The position numbers and the translations under genes were made by a program. The notes under the pieces were generated by a model, which was not told the DNA's origin, searched no databases, and was given only the letters and a program-made list of their open reading frames with translations. Shown one piece after another: positions 33,741 to 45,271 of a stretch of 64,000 bases of DNA (position 1 is the first letter of the stretch; each line of letters begins with the position of its first letter). Location: assembly GCA_000733355.1 (NCBI GenBank), contig JNVV01000001.1:1456312-1520311 (forward strand), given 5' to 3'. The stretch is from Falciphora oryzae. Taxonomy: Eukaryota > Ascomycota > Sordariomycetes > Magnaporthales > Magnaporthaceae.

Positions 33741-34602
33741 CTCACAAGCACGCACACACATACACACTTCGAGACACCTCTGCACGTCTGCTCCCGCGCT
33801 ACTGTTCCGAAGCCCTCTTCCGACCACTCACCCAAGCCATCCTGCCTTTGCCTGCTGCATACCCTAGTGTCGCGCCGTGTCCGTCATACGCGGATCTGGC
33901 AAACCCCCATTGCAGGGCAGCGTATCATTGCCTGCCGCCTCTCAGACCTTCCGGCGCTGTGTGTGCTGCAAGCCGGATGGCTCCCTGCTTTTTCTCTCTT
34001 GAAAGAACGAAAATAGACGCAAGCCATCACCCCTGACCCCAGCGCCCCAGTGCCGGGCAAAAGTCCGATTGCACATCATCCCCTTGTCTGCGCTGGCTCC
34101 ATCAGGGAAACCCTCTCGGTACTGGAGGAGGAGACGAGCAGGGCGGCCCGGTCCAGCGAAGAGCGGGGAGCGCAAGCGTTTTTTTATTGCGGAGGAAGTC
34201 TCTCCACTTGAGCAGCCGAGTATAATAGCAAAGGATGGTTGATTTGCCCGATTCATCCTTCCGTATTTGCACTCACCCCGCAGAATACTCGAAGAAGTCT
34301 CCCTGAGCTCATCTCTTCTTGCGCTACTTGCTCCGCGTTCCGCTTTCCCCCTCGGACGAATCCCCCCCTTTTTTTTCGTCCTTGTGCGGCTGCCGGGACT
34401 CGCCCCTTGTCCTCCCCTTTTTTTCTCCCCCTCTCCCCGCCTGCAGCAACCGCGTTGTGCTGCGTAATTCGACCGACGCCCTCGGGCCTACTCCTCAAGA
34501 GGGCGCGTGTGGGCGCCGAGCTAGACACTCTCCGCCCTCCGTCCTCCGTGCTCCCAGCTCCTCAGGCCACTATCCTGCGGAATCACCAAGAAGCTAGCAA
34601 GC

Positions 34603-37600
34603 ATGCTGCCCATGCAGTCGATAGAGGCGCAGACGCCTTCCAGCATTGCCGAGGACAACGGGGAAAGCCGGCAGCAGAAGCCCAAGACCCTGCCGTGCAA
34701 GTACTGCAGCAAGCGGTTCAGGTGAGGGCACGACCACGGACTCTCTCCGGCGCTCCCCCGCGTCGTCCCTCCTCTATCGCATATTAGCTTACATTATTTC
34801 TTCCACTTTAGGCGTGTGGAGCACGTCCAGAGACACGAGCGGACTCACACCAAGGAGAAGCCCTTTGCCTGCACCTGGGACCGGTGCGGGAAGACTTTCG
34901 GGCGACGGTGAGTTTTAGAGTGCTACCTCCTTTTCTGTGGTTTCTTCATCTGCACCGTCGGCTCTGATTTGCTCTGTTGGGCACCCTGCTCCCTTCCTCT
35001 CCCTTCTCCGTTTCTTTTTCTTTTCTTAGTTCCCAGCATTTTAATCTCACCATCGGACGGTTAGCTTCCTCATGTGTGTGCGTCTGTGTTCCGCTTTCAC
35101 CGCCTGATCTTGTTTTTCTTCCTGTCTAACGCTTGCATGCCCACGCGTTTATCACCTGTTACCCAATCATTCTCGCTGCGTCCCGCCCTCTCTGCCCCCA
35201 AAACGATACCGGATCGGACCCCTCCTTCTTCACTCTCAAAAAGCCAGGCCCCCTTTAAGCCGAACCCCCCTGGTCAACACTCTCTATCCTCGCTGGCGGT
35301 ATCTGCCATCAAACGATCGAACCCGTCGAGGCGGTATCGTGAAAGGATGCCTACATGGATCTAGCATGGATCTTACATGAAACGTCGCCGCTGACCACCG
35401 CGCCGGCGAGCGCCGGAGAGTCCAGTGATCTCCTCGCTCGCCACAACAAGCTTGTCCACCTCAACGAGAGCAGCAAGGATGGCCCTCGGCCACGAAAGGC
35501 GTCGCTGGGGAGCGTGCAAGGGGGGCCGCCAGAGGGCCATGCAGGCGTCGAGATGCTCGGCCTGCAGCAGCAGCAACAGCAGCAGAGACCGCCGCCACCC
35601 CACTTCACCCCTGAGAGCATGGCATCGTCGGTCGTGTCGCCCGATCAGCGGCTGGCGTCCCGAGCGGCGCCGGCCTGCAACCTTGATCTCCTCTCCGACG
35701 CCGCCACGCATCTCGCCTCGGCCAGCGAGGTGGGCCAGATGCAGCACCCCATCATGCCCGAGCTCGGCCAGCACCCCGGCGGCCCCAGGGTGAAGCCGTA
35801 TGACGAGGCTATGGCCTACCAAGAGCGGGGTCGGGAGCAGCACCAGGGGATGATGCACGGTGCATTTGCGGGACAGCAGCCTCCTCCGGCATCGTTTGAC
35901 GACTACAACTTGTTCTTGGACGACATGGGCAACTCGTCGCATTTTCTTCCGCCGGCGCTGGAGGCGGAGCAGCCCTTCAGTCTGTGGTCGCGCCAGCCAG
36001 GGGATATGCACGGCCGAGGCGCGCTGAAGCCGGCACCGTCGTTCCCTTCAACGCGGTTCCCGTCGCTAGCGCCCGACGCAGCCGAGGGTTCGGCCGCGAG
36101 GATACACGAGGACGGAATGAGGGCTCCGGCTTGGAGGATCTCGGCGGCTGATTACACCGTGATCAAGAGCCGTCTCGACGAGTTCTCCTCGGTCATCCCA
36201 AACGACTTCATCTTCCCGTCCCGACACACCCTCACACGCTTTCTCGAGGGCTACATCAGCGGCTTTCATGAACACCTGCCATTTCTACACATACCCACTC
36301 TGGCGCCGGCCGAGATATCTCCGGAGCTGCTGCTGGCGACCCTGGCAGTTGGGGCGCTGTACCGGTTCGAAAGCCATCGGGGAAACGCCCTGTGGTACGC
36401 TGCCAAGGCTGTGGCCATGGAGCAAATAAGGAGGAGACATATCCACGAGGTCCATGGTCTACTCCCCACCCCCGCTGCCTATAGCCCGCACTCGACTCGG
36501 CCGTCACCCAGTACGGGCTATCGGCACTCCTTCAACTCGGTCCAGCACGATCAGCCAATGACCCAAGAAACACACCGCGAGCCATAGTGAGTTGACTATC
36601 ATTTTTGATGATTCGTCGTAGAACGTTAGGCCTATAGATCATCCCTCATTCTGACCCCCTGGAATTCTCCCAGCTCGCCCAACACCCCACAGTCCCGTCT
36701 CGAAACCATCCAAGCGCTCCTCCTACTGTTCGTCGTCGGCCTCTGGGGCGCAAAGGCGATCCTCAACGACGCGCTCGCGCTGCAGAGCCAGATCGCGCTG
36801 CTGGTGCGCGAGGAGCGGCTCGTCTCGGAGCCGGGGCAGCAGGCGGCGGCGGCCGACTGGGACACGTGGGTCCGGGTCGAGGGCGCGGTCCGCACCAAGC
36901 TGATCGCGTACTGCTTCTTCAACGTGTGCAGCATCGCGTACAACACGCCGCCGCTGCTGCTGACGTCCGAGGTCAACCTCGCGCTCCCGGACTCGTCGCG
37001 CCTGTGGCGGGCCGAGTCGGCGTGGCAGTGGCAGGAGGCGCGCCAGGCGTACCCGCCGCGGCCCGAGGTGCCGCTGCAGGACGCCTTCTCGCGCCTGCTG
37101 AACCGGCCGTCGCAGGGCGCGCTCGTGCACGTGTCGTCGCTGGGCAACTACGTCCTGATCCACGCGCTGATCCAGCACGTCTACCTGCTCAAGCAGACGT
37201 CGTTCGCCATCGCCTCGCCGTTCGAGGTCCACCGCGGGCTCAAGGTCGAGGACATGGAGGAGGTGGCGCAGGCGCTGCGGGTCTGGCAGCTCGGCTTCGA
37301 GCAGCTCCAGGCGCGGGCGGGCGGGAGCGGAGACGGCTTCTCGGGCGGGCCGGTGGCGTCAAACTCGATCGCGCTCCTCAGGCTCGCGTACATCCGCCTC
37401 TACACGGACCTCAGCCCGAGCCGGACGCTCGAGACGCGCGACCACGTCCAGCTGGCGAACGCTTTTTACGACGCCCCGCTGCCGACCCGGAGTCCGAGGC
37501 TGCACCGGGCGCTCTTGCAGGCCATCCACTCGCTGGCGATGCTGGTCAAGGTCGGGGTCAACTATGTGGCGAGGACCAAGTCTCTTGAGTGGAGCATGCA

Positions 37601-38084
37601 GCATTCTCGTGAGTCCATGTTGCTTATCTTCGATGGCCTGATATGATTTAGTGCTAACTGGACATGATTCACACTTGAAGTGTGCAACCTAGACTGCGCA
37701 GTCCTCCTATCCAAGTGGCTCCTCACCCTAGCCTCCATCGGGCCGAACGAGCCGCCGCCCTCACAAGAAGAGAGGACCGTGCTCGAGTCGGTCCGGACGA
37801 TGCTCAACGAGACCGAGTTCGCGGTGCCCATCGACCCGTCGCTCTCGGGGCCCGGGAACGTGCCGTCGAGGATGGACGCGTCGCTGCCCACGAGCGACGG
37901 CGCCAGGCTGCGCCGGCTCGCCGCCGCCGTGATCCGGCTGTGGGCCGAGACGTTCAAGGGCAACCACATCTTCGAGGTCGTGCGCATCATGGCGCTGGGC
38001 CTCGAGGGGTACGCGGACCTGATCGAGAAGCCGCGGGACCGGACGCCGCTCGTCAGGCACGCGGCCAACCCTTCGCTTGGCTGA
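34603..38084 (+). CDS. C2H2 zinc-finger transcription factor with fungal_trans domain
   Basis: Predicted nuclear DNA-binding regulator. Exons 34603-34721, 34812-34907, 35426-36586, 36674-37608 and 37681-38084 give 904 residues. Finger 1 is C32-x2-C35-x12-H48-x3-H52 and finger 2 is C60-x4-C65-x12-H78-x4-H83; introns cut both fingers, and finger 2 is restored (GRRDLLARHNKLVHLNE) only by splicing the 518-bp intron 34908-35425. A Gln/Pro-rich middle follows. The fungal-specific transcription factor domain begins at about residue 340 with FLEGYISGFHEHLPFLHIP and continues through LLLATLAVGALYRFESHRG. The last intron ends in AAG, needed because the TTTAG alternative gives a stop. Target genes cannot be predicted; the layout resembles ADR1/RSF2-type fungal regulators. 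Confidence 0.88.
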
Positions 38085-39027
38085 GGAGGTTGTCGGGCTG
38101 TTGGCGGTCGCACACAACCGATAACCCCGCCTTTCTATGGGCGGGCTGCGGTGATGTCGTTTCAGAATCGGGCAATCGAGGGTACATGGCGCTTACTGCC
38201 TAACATCTCGAGACAAGCCTACCTAGATGGTCACGGCCCTGAGAAGGGTACAGAAACTCGCAGGCCTCACCTCAGCCACGGGCGCTTCCGCCCAGGCGCA
38301 GGCGCGTGCCATTTCCGATTCAGCTGGTTCGTGCAAGGTCCTTTGACTGTTGCTGCCCGTGTTGGGTACTGTTTGTATAGACGCGCTGGCTGACGTGATA
38401 TACAGGTAGCTCAACGGGGGCTAGGCTGGGGGCACAAGTGCGGACCGAACAGGGGCGGTGTCGAGAGGCAGCCCGTTCTGCCGCTCGCTCGCATCCCAGA
38501 TCGGCACGACACGCGTCGGCATCCTTTCTGGGGACTATGGCGTCCGACGAAGCGGCGTCGATGTGCTCTGCGCCTGGATATACCACTGGGATCGCGATCG
38601 AAGAGAGTTGGTTTAGTTTGATATATTTTGTTTGGATACAGCGAGGAGCCCGGGACGTTGTCTTCGTCGTTGAAACATCCCTTGGGAACCGAGGTCCCCT
38701 TGTTAGCGTCGCCAGCATCAGCGTTGGCTCTGCGATCTGCGAAGCTCCAAGACAATTGGGAACCCAAGCGATATAAATCATTTGCTGCCTGTAGCGACAG
38801 TTAAATTGAAACATGTATGTGAACCTAGAATAAACAGAACAATTTGTCGTCCAAGTGTGTGCCTGTCCGCCCACAAGTTTGCGCCGAGCGCCTTTTCCCA
38901 ATGGTATCATAGCGCCGTGCCAAACAGTAACAATATTATAGAGGATGTTTCAAGAGTCCTCCTGCAACTCAATTTTTTTTTCTTTCTTTTTGTGTTGTGT
39001 TGCCTCATCATCGATCGCAGTACCCCT
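38085..39027. other. Convergent 3' flanks of the C2H2 regulator and the 4-TM protein gene
   Basis: 943 bp between stop codons, AT-richer towards 38,600-39,000. No gene, tRNA or repeat was recognised. Confidence 0.55.
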
Positions 39028-40391
39028 TCAGCGGAACCCATCCTTCATGTTCTGTGCCCTAGTCTCCCCCTTGACGTAACCGCTCAGCCTCATCTCGTTC
39101 GTCTCGTCGGCGTGGCCGCTCATGGGATACAGGGTCCCCGGCGTGTATCTCGGCGGCAGGCCCGAGCGGGCAGCCTCCGGGTCGGCCCTCGAGCCGTCCG
39201 TTATCAGCGCCGCGGCCGCGGCCTCCTCCTCGGGCGTCTCGTAGCCGAAGTTGTTCGTCCGGATCGGCGGCCGGGGCGCTGAGGACGAGGACGACGCCAT
39301 CTGGTCGCCGTAGACGGCCGGCATGGTCGGCGGCGGGTGGTAGTGGTGCGGGTGCGGGGTCACGGGCGACACGGGGGAGGGGATCGTGTGGGCGCTGCTG
39401 CTGTCGTGGCGGTGGACGATGTGCGGCGGCTGGTGGTGCTGGTGCGGGTGCGCCGGTCCGATCGGGGGTTCGCTCGAGGGCCCTGCCGCTACGGGGACGA
39501 CGGCTGGGGCGTGCTGCTGCTGGTGTTGCTGTCCACCAATCGACGCCAGCGAGGTCGGCTTTGAGTGCGCCTTCTCGGCGTCGCGGATCGCGTTCTGGAT
39601 CCGCAGCTCGACCTTGCTGTTCTTGGTGTAGCTTCCGGCGACCACCATCAAGACCTCGACGATGATGGAGCCGATAAAGGTAAACACCAGAGCGATGGCG
39701 ATGATGAAGAACCCCCTCGACAGGGCGCAGTAGCGGTCCAGCTCCCCTTTGTTGCCGCCAAACTGGTTGGAGAAGCGAATGCTGCTGTAGCCCGGCTTGG
39801 GCATCTCTTTGGAGTCCTCAGGAAGGTCTATTGTGCAGGTCAGGGTAAGTAAGGGGCGGGCGAAAACGACGGGATGTGAGAATCTAAAATTCCAGGTCCA
39901 GAGATAATGAAACGGTGTGACCGACAGTTGCTACGCGTCAGACCGCCGCAGTTGGCAGGCAGGCCGGCTTGGGAAAGAATGGTGATCTCGGCCAGGAGGA
40001 TGCCGATGAAAACGAGGTCTCCCAGGATGGCAGCGACCAGCCATGGGGTCTTCTCCCCGCGTTTTCCGGTCCTTATCAAGGCCAGGGCAAGTATGGAAAA
40101 CAACAGGGACGACGTCATCTGCAGTGTTCAAGTTAGACCGAGGCCGTATACGTCGGTGGTGCATGCGAACGGGGGCCAAAGGCGTGTCGCGTTTCCCGCA
40201 GCGGCCCAACTATTCTGTCATCAGACATAATGACATACCATGCCTTGGAGCACCGGCAGGCTCTGGCCAGGCCCCAGCCTGTTTATTGTGATGTGTCCGA
40301 GGAGAACACCCTGGAGAACGCTGGCGGCCAGCGAGGCCAGTATTTGGAGCCATCGCACCAGGCCATACCAGCTCGAGAGGCCCCACCCCAT
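39028..40391 (-). CDS. Four-TM integral membrane protein, MARVEL-like
   Basis: Function unknown. Exons 40239-40391, 39935-40118 and 39028-39827 give 378 residues in phase. Four hydrophobic segments are visible at about residues 15-32 (LQILASLAASVLQGVLLG), 54-66, 77-98 (LVAAILGDLVFIGILLAE) and 151-176 (FFIIAIALVFTFIGSIIVE), the spacing seen in fungal MARVEL-type proteins. The long C-terminal tail (about 200 residues) is hydrophilic, rich in His, Pro, Gln and Ser, with RPPIRTNNFGYETPEEE and PPRYTPG motifs, and is probably cytosolic. The donor at 39934 (GTAGCA) is weak; a nearby GT would change only a few residues of the loop after TM3. Confidence 0.72.
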
Positions 40392-41513
40392 TGTTCCGGC
40401 GGCGCGTTTCCTGCCCCAAGGGCGGATGGGGAAGAGGCGATGGGCACGCGCTGCAAGAGAGAAGAGCCTCGGAGGGCGGTTTACGCTGGAAGCCAGGCAC
40501 ACGGCGCGTGTTGGGCGTCTCGGGAGAAGCTCACAGGTTGGAGCACGGGTTGACGTTTGTAGGTCGCGCTGTGGAGATGAGGAATTACAACATGGGCTGA
40601 AAGGTTTGACGGGCGGAAATTGGGCAAGCCCAAGCCAAAGGAAAACAGGCGAAGAGCAAAATGCGCACAGGTCGGGTTGGGGCCCGGGAAAAAGTTGGTC
40701 AAAAAAAAGAAAAGCAAATAGCAGCGAGGCAGGCTGAGGATGACGGCCAACGGCAGAACCGCCTTGGGGGACTTCGAACTGATGGAGGGGGAGGTGGGCG
40801 GAGCAGCGAAGCTGAGCAGAGCAAAAGACCCAAACCACCAAGACAAGCAGCAGAGATGGTGGAGTGATGATGGGGCGGTGCAGGCGGTTGCTGCACCACC
40901 CTTGGCCAGCGGCGATCGAGCCAGTGAATATGGACGAGAGATCCTTGCTCGTGCTGGGCGGTGGCTTGCGCTGCAGGCCAAGGCTAGACCACGGCGCCTG
41001 CGTCGCTGCAAGTCCTGCTGACACATCTTGTGCTGTTTGTGCGGGAGAAGCAAAGTGGCCCTCTCAGACGCTCAATGCGGAACTGATCGCCACCGCCTGT
41101 GCAAGGGCTACTTCCACCCGGGACACCATCATCATGATGGCGCAGCGTTGCATGCATCTGGTACTGGTACGGTACATAATGGTATCGCGTCGAGATGGTG
41201 GCTGGGTGGTGTGAAACGATGCACAACCCCGCGGCCCCCGAACGATGAGCAGCAAGCTAACAGCAGACGGACGGGCGGATTCATCATTGAGTTCTTAGCA
41301 CATGAGACGTTGGAAATGTGGAAGCCTAGCACACGCCAAATCTGCCCAGCCAGCGGGGCTTCAAGAACCAAGAAACACAAGCCATTCATGATTGGCCGTG
41401 GCCTGTCTCGGCTTTTGGGGAAGGGTGGGCGCGGGCGGGGGCCGCTAAATCTTTCCGCGCCCAGTTCCAATCCTGGACCATGAGATGTTCCCTGCGGCAG
41501 CCATCATCCTCGC
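40392..41513. other. Intergenic: upstream of the 4-TM gene, 3' flank of the PhyH gene
   Basis: 1.1 kb between two minus-strand genes. It is C/T-rich on the minus strand just before the 4-TM gene start, as expected for a leader. It contains a predicted G-quadruplex motif at 41417-41441. No coding sequence was recognised. Confidence 0.55.
41417..41441 (+). other. Predicted G-quadruplex motif in the PhyH 3' flank
   Basis: Five G runs of three or more with loops of 1-3 nt on the plus strand, 73 bp beyond the PhyH stop codon. On the PhyH transcript strand it is C-rich. Confidence 0.5.
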
Positions 41514-42413
41514 TCACCCCTCGAGCGAAAACCCCACGTCGCCGCTGTCCCGGCCCATGCGCACCAGCCGGCCCCTCATGGCCTCGGCCCTCGCCCGCTC
41601 CTCCCCAACGAGCGCGGCGAACCCGCAGCGGTCGACCCAGGCGCCGACACCATGCTGCAGCACGTTGCGCGCCCGGAGCCTGCTGCCGCCCACGTGCCCG
41701 ACCGACCCGTGCAGCGTCGCCCGCTCCCTGGCCGGGTCGTAGACTCCGCGGTGCAGGATGTTGTTGTTGTAGAAGACGAGGTCGCCGGCCGCCAGCCGGA
41801 CCCGCGTCTCACCCTCCAGGCCCGTCTCGTAGGGGCCCGCCGCCCGCTCGGCAGCGGTGCGGGCGCGCGCGTGCGAGCCGGGGATGCACACCAGGCTGTC
41901 GTCGTCGTAGAGCGCCAGGTTGTACTGCACGTGGTACCCCGGCTGTGAGAGCCGCGCCAGCTCCTGCTCGTCCGTCGCCTCGGGCGGCACGTCGTCGCGG
42001 TGCCACCGCAGCTCGAACGCCTTGCCCGGCCGCACCAGCATGTTGAACAGCTCCATGACGAGGTCGTCGTCGCTGGCGGCGGCGGAGCCGGGGTAGATGA
42101 GCTCGCGCGCGGGCGCCAGGATCGCGTCGGAGAAGTAGGCGCGCGCGAACTCGTCCCGGCCCGGCATGTCCGGGTGCAGCAGCGCCTGCACGCCCCAGAT
42201 GCCGCCGGCTTCCGGGTCGGGCTTCTCGGGCCAGGGCGGGAACTGCTTCCCGACGGTGCGGATGTGCTTCCATTGGCCGGCCTGGGCGAGTGCCACTGCC
42301 TTGGCGGCCGCGTCCCGGAGCGCTTCAAGCCTCGGGCCGTCCAGTACCTGCTTCAGCACGACAAACCCGTCACGGTCCAGCCGGGCCTGGAGCGACAGTT
42401 CGGGTGAGGCCAT
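41514..42413 (-). CDS. Phytanoyl-CoA dioxygenase (PhyH) family protein
   Basis: Predicted non-haem iron, 2-oxoglutarate-dependent oxygenase. Single exon, 299 residues from MASPELSLQ. The iron ligands are H138 and D140 (LRWHRDDVPP) and H221 (NNILHRGVYDP), with R231 as likely 2-oxoglutarate anchor (ERATLHGS). The N-terminal LDRDGFVVLKQVLDG is the usual PhyH opening, and SLVCIPGSHARAR is the conserved strand before the distal His. No peroxisomal PTS1 signal is evident (C-terminus FSLEG). Fungal members act on diverse substrates, so the reaction is not assigned. It is divergent from the DUF2461 gene (555 bp). Confidence 0.9.
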   Translation of the reverse strand: MASPELSLQARLDRDGFVVLKQVLDGPRLEALRDAAAKAVALAQAGQWKHIRTVGKQFPPWPEKPDPEAGGIWGVQALLHPDMPGRDEFARAYFSDAILAPARELIYPGSAAASDDDLVMELFNMLVRPGKAFELRWHRDDVPPEATDEQELARLSQPGYHVQYNLALYDDDSLVCIPGSHARARTAAERAAGPYETGLEGETRVRLAAGDLVFYNNNILHRGVYDPARERATLHGSVGHVGGSRLRARNVLQHGVGAWVDRCGFAALVGEERARAEAMRGRLVRMGRDSGDVGFSLEG

Positions 42414-42968
42414 TTTCACGAGTACGGGGTTGCTGAATTGCGTTGCGGTTTAGGCCCGATCCCGATCCATGGATCCCCTGCAGAGCTCTGGAATTTAGCC
42501 TCATCCCCGCTTCGACACAAGCTCGGCAAGTGATGAGGGGGCTACCCCAGCAGACGTCAGATGGCGGCACGAGGCGTTCCAATTGCTTATCAGTCGGTGC
42601 ATTCCTGCCAACGGTGATGACGCTAAAGTCGCTCGCCTCCCAGGGGGCTTCCATTCAGGGGCCTTTGATGCTACCAACATGTTGGTGACGTATCTCGGCA
42701 ATAAACCATCGGTCTCCGAGAATCGAGACGAATACGCATCACGTGCACACGCGACTTGCATGCCGTCATCCCCGCGTTTCGCCTCCCCCTGAACTCCGAC
42801 GTGCGCCTTCGCCTGTCGCATCGCTTCTCCCTTCCGGCATTGAAAACCCAATTCCCACGCCTTGCGCTTTCCACTCTCCTTGACGAAACATTAATAATTC
42901 ATAACGACTCAGAGTACTGTCCTCTTAGTTCGAACTATATCGGACGCCCCAAAAACCAGACGACGACC
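42414..42968. other. Divergent promoter region between the PhyH and DUF2461 genes
   Basis: 555 bp between start codons facing apart. No strong known motif or gene was recognised. Confidence 0.55.
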
Positions 42969-43892
42969 ATGCCCCCACGCAAACGCAAAGCCCCGGCGAC
43001 CCCGAAGCAGGCACCCAAACCGGCCTCCTCGGGACGCCGTCAGTCGCAGCGCATCAGCTCGTCCGCCAAAAAGAGTCAATACTTCGAGGGCGGCTCCGAG
43101 TCGGAGAGCGATTCCGAGCCCGCTTCCAAGCGCGCGAAGACGGACGCCGGCGCGAAATACACCGGCCGCCGAGGGCCAAAGCCCGAATCGGACGAAAGCG
43201 AAGATGCCTACGAGGAACCTGATGACGACGATGACGACGAGGATGAAGATGAAGAAGATGAAGAAGAGAAGAGCTCCGGTGGAGAAGAGGATGATGACGA
43301 CGAGGAAGAGCAGAAGCCCAGGTCAAAGGGGAAGCCGGGCAAGGCCGCCCGTGGCAGGGAGCGTCCAGCAAGCAAAAAGCGGGACGACGAAGACGACGAA
43401 GAGGATGAGGACGGAGAATCCAGGGTGACCTTCATCCCCCACAAGAAGCTCCGCGACACGGGCGGCGTCGAGTACGCCGACGAGAAGGTGCACCCCAACA
43501 CGATGCTCTTCCTCGCCGACCTCAAGGCCAACAACAAGCGCGCGTGGCTCAAGGGCAACGACGGCGAGTACCGCCGCTCCCTGGGCGACTGGAACGGCTT
43601 CGTCGAGGCGCTGCAGGAGCGCCTCATGGCCGAGGACGAGACCCTGCCCCAGCTGCCCGTCAAGGACCTCTCGTTCCGCATCTACCGCGACATCCGCTTC
43701 TCCAAGGAGAAGACCCCGTACAAGCCGCACTACTCGGCCGCCTTCTCGCGCACCGGCCGCAAGGGCCCCTATGCCTGCTACTACGTGCACTGCGAGCCGG
43801 GGAGCTGCTTCGTGGGCGGCGGCTTGTGGCATCCTGGTGAGCCCCTTTTCTTTTCGGCATCGCCCTCATCGGTTTTGCCATCAAGTCACTAA

Positions 43893-43942
<50 letters not shown>

Positions 43943-44462
43943 AGAGGCGGACGCCCTCCACCATCTGAGGGCCAGCATCGACGAGCGGCCGCGGCGCTGG
44001 CGCCGCGCCCTGTGCGCCGAGCCGTTCCGGCGCGTCTTCCTGCCCAAGGCCAGGGCCGGCGACGAGAAGTCGATCCTCAAGGCCTTTGCCGAGCACAACG
44101 CGGCCGACGCGCTCAAGACCAAGCCCAAGGGCTTCGACGCCGACCACCGCGACGTCCAGCTGCTGAAGCTGCGGAACTTCACCGTCAGCAAGAAGGTCCC
44201 CGACGAGCTGTTCACGGCCGCGGACTCGCTCGACCGGATCGGCGACATGATTGGCGCCATGGCTGGGTTTGTAAGTCGGGCTGTCTGCAATGATGTCATG
44301 CCCGCCTTTGGGAGATGGTTTTTTTTTTTTTTTTTTCTAACGGTCCCTGCACAGATAACCCACCTCAACTCAATCGTCATGCCAGACGACCCCGACGCGG
44401 ATGACGGTGATGACGACGATGACGAGGACGAGGTCGAGAACGTCAGCACCGAGGAAACTTGA
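42969..44462 (+). CDS. DUF2461 (TIGR02453) family protein with acidic N-terminus
   Basis: Conserved protein of unknown function. Exons 42969-43836, 43945-44270 and 44355-44462 give 433 residues in phase. The N-terminal 150 residues are Lys/Arg-rich (MPPRKRKAP, ASKRAK), then a long Asp/Glu tract, suggesting a nuclear protein. The DUF2461 domain starts about residue 175: NTMLFLADLKANNKRAWLK, LSFRIYRDIRFSKEKTPYKPHYSA and GGGLWHPEADALHHLRASID, the last rebuilt across the first intron. The end is again acidic. The first intron holds an A46 run between branch point and acceptor. Confidence 0.87.
43894..43939. repeat. Poly(A) tract, 46 nt, inside an intron
   Basis: Longest homopolymer in the window. 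It begins right after a CACTAAC branch point in intron 43837-43944 and ends 5 nt before the exon at 43945, leaving only CCTAG at the acceptor. Assembly length error is possible. Confidence 0.92.
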
Positions 44463-45271
44463 GTCTGGAACTCGGTTGGATTGATGGTTTGGATGGATCT
44501 TTTGTCCCAGTTTCTCCGATGTCATCTGTATAACAAGCGACTGTAATCTATAGGTCGAGCGTCCTGGTCTTCTGAAACTTAGAAAATTTCATCCGATGTC
44601 TACCATGCTGCCGCTCATCCCCTCATTCGTGCCCTCGTTGATTCGTACGCGCGGGACTTCCACCATATCACATTCGGTCGCTTACGAGCCGGGCTCCTAA
44701 GCACCTCTTGACATACATCTACTCTCAACCCCCGCACAGGTAGGATCAATCATATATAGGATACAAGAAAATTGAGATGGGTATGGACGACAAGACAAGG
44801 TATTGGAATATTTGATACGCCCCAGCAAGCAGGTGAGATATGCAGCACACTGCGCAAACGCATGTAAGTGGCACGTACGGGAAAACCGTAGATACTAGAC
44901 AATACAACTTTCCCCCAATGCCGCCGATGATCCAAACAGAGAAAGATCTGGGTGGGATACACCCCCAGTAGACGCATCACATCGTTAGAAACCTCCCCCG
45001 CCGATTGCTTTCCGTCATTATCCAGTTCACATCATAACCCAAGGCGCCACAGAAAAAAAAAGACGGGAAAGGAAGGAAGAAGATGAGTAGAAACAAAAAG
45101 AAGAAGAAAAAAAGCCCAAATAAAAAGAAGCCCGTCGTGAGCAAAGAAGAATGGGAGACGACAGAAGCAGAAAGAACCAAACAAGATAAATACACCCCCA
45201 GATGAAGAAAAACCCTTGATCCGAGTTTCGTGTTACTTTTTTGTTCCCCTCAATGCTTCATGCTCCGTTCT
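44463..45271. other. Convergent 3' flanks of the DUF2461 gene and the Cut12-like gene
   Basis: 809 bp between stop codons. The part 45,050-45,180 is A/G-rich on the plus strand. Probably 3' UTRs; nothing else was seen. Confidence 0.55.

Larger units (their letters stand above)
29476..34602. other. Large divergent intergenic region (GH55 / C2H2 regulator)
   Basis: 5.1 kb between start codons facing apart. From about 33,000 to 34,550 the plus strand is markedly C/T-rich, like a long 5' leader of the downstream regulator. It holds a G-run cluster, a T23 tract and a (CA)22 microsatellite listed separately. Open frames at 32834-33445 and 33489-34016 look like translated pyrimidine-rich leader and are not called. 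Confidence 0.55.

Noticed and set aside
32834..34016. Plus-strand frames of 203 and 175 codons before the C2H2 regulator
   Set aside because: They translate a pyrimidine-rich leader and the CA microsatellite; no homology-like sequence.
44977..45195. 72-codon Phe/Leu-rich minus-strand frame
   Set aside because: It is the translation of an A/G-rich 3' flank, with no ATG in a reasonable context and no family match.
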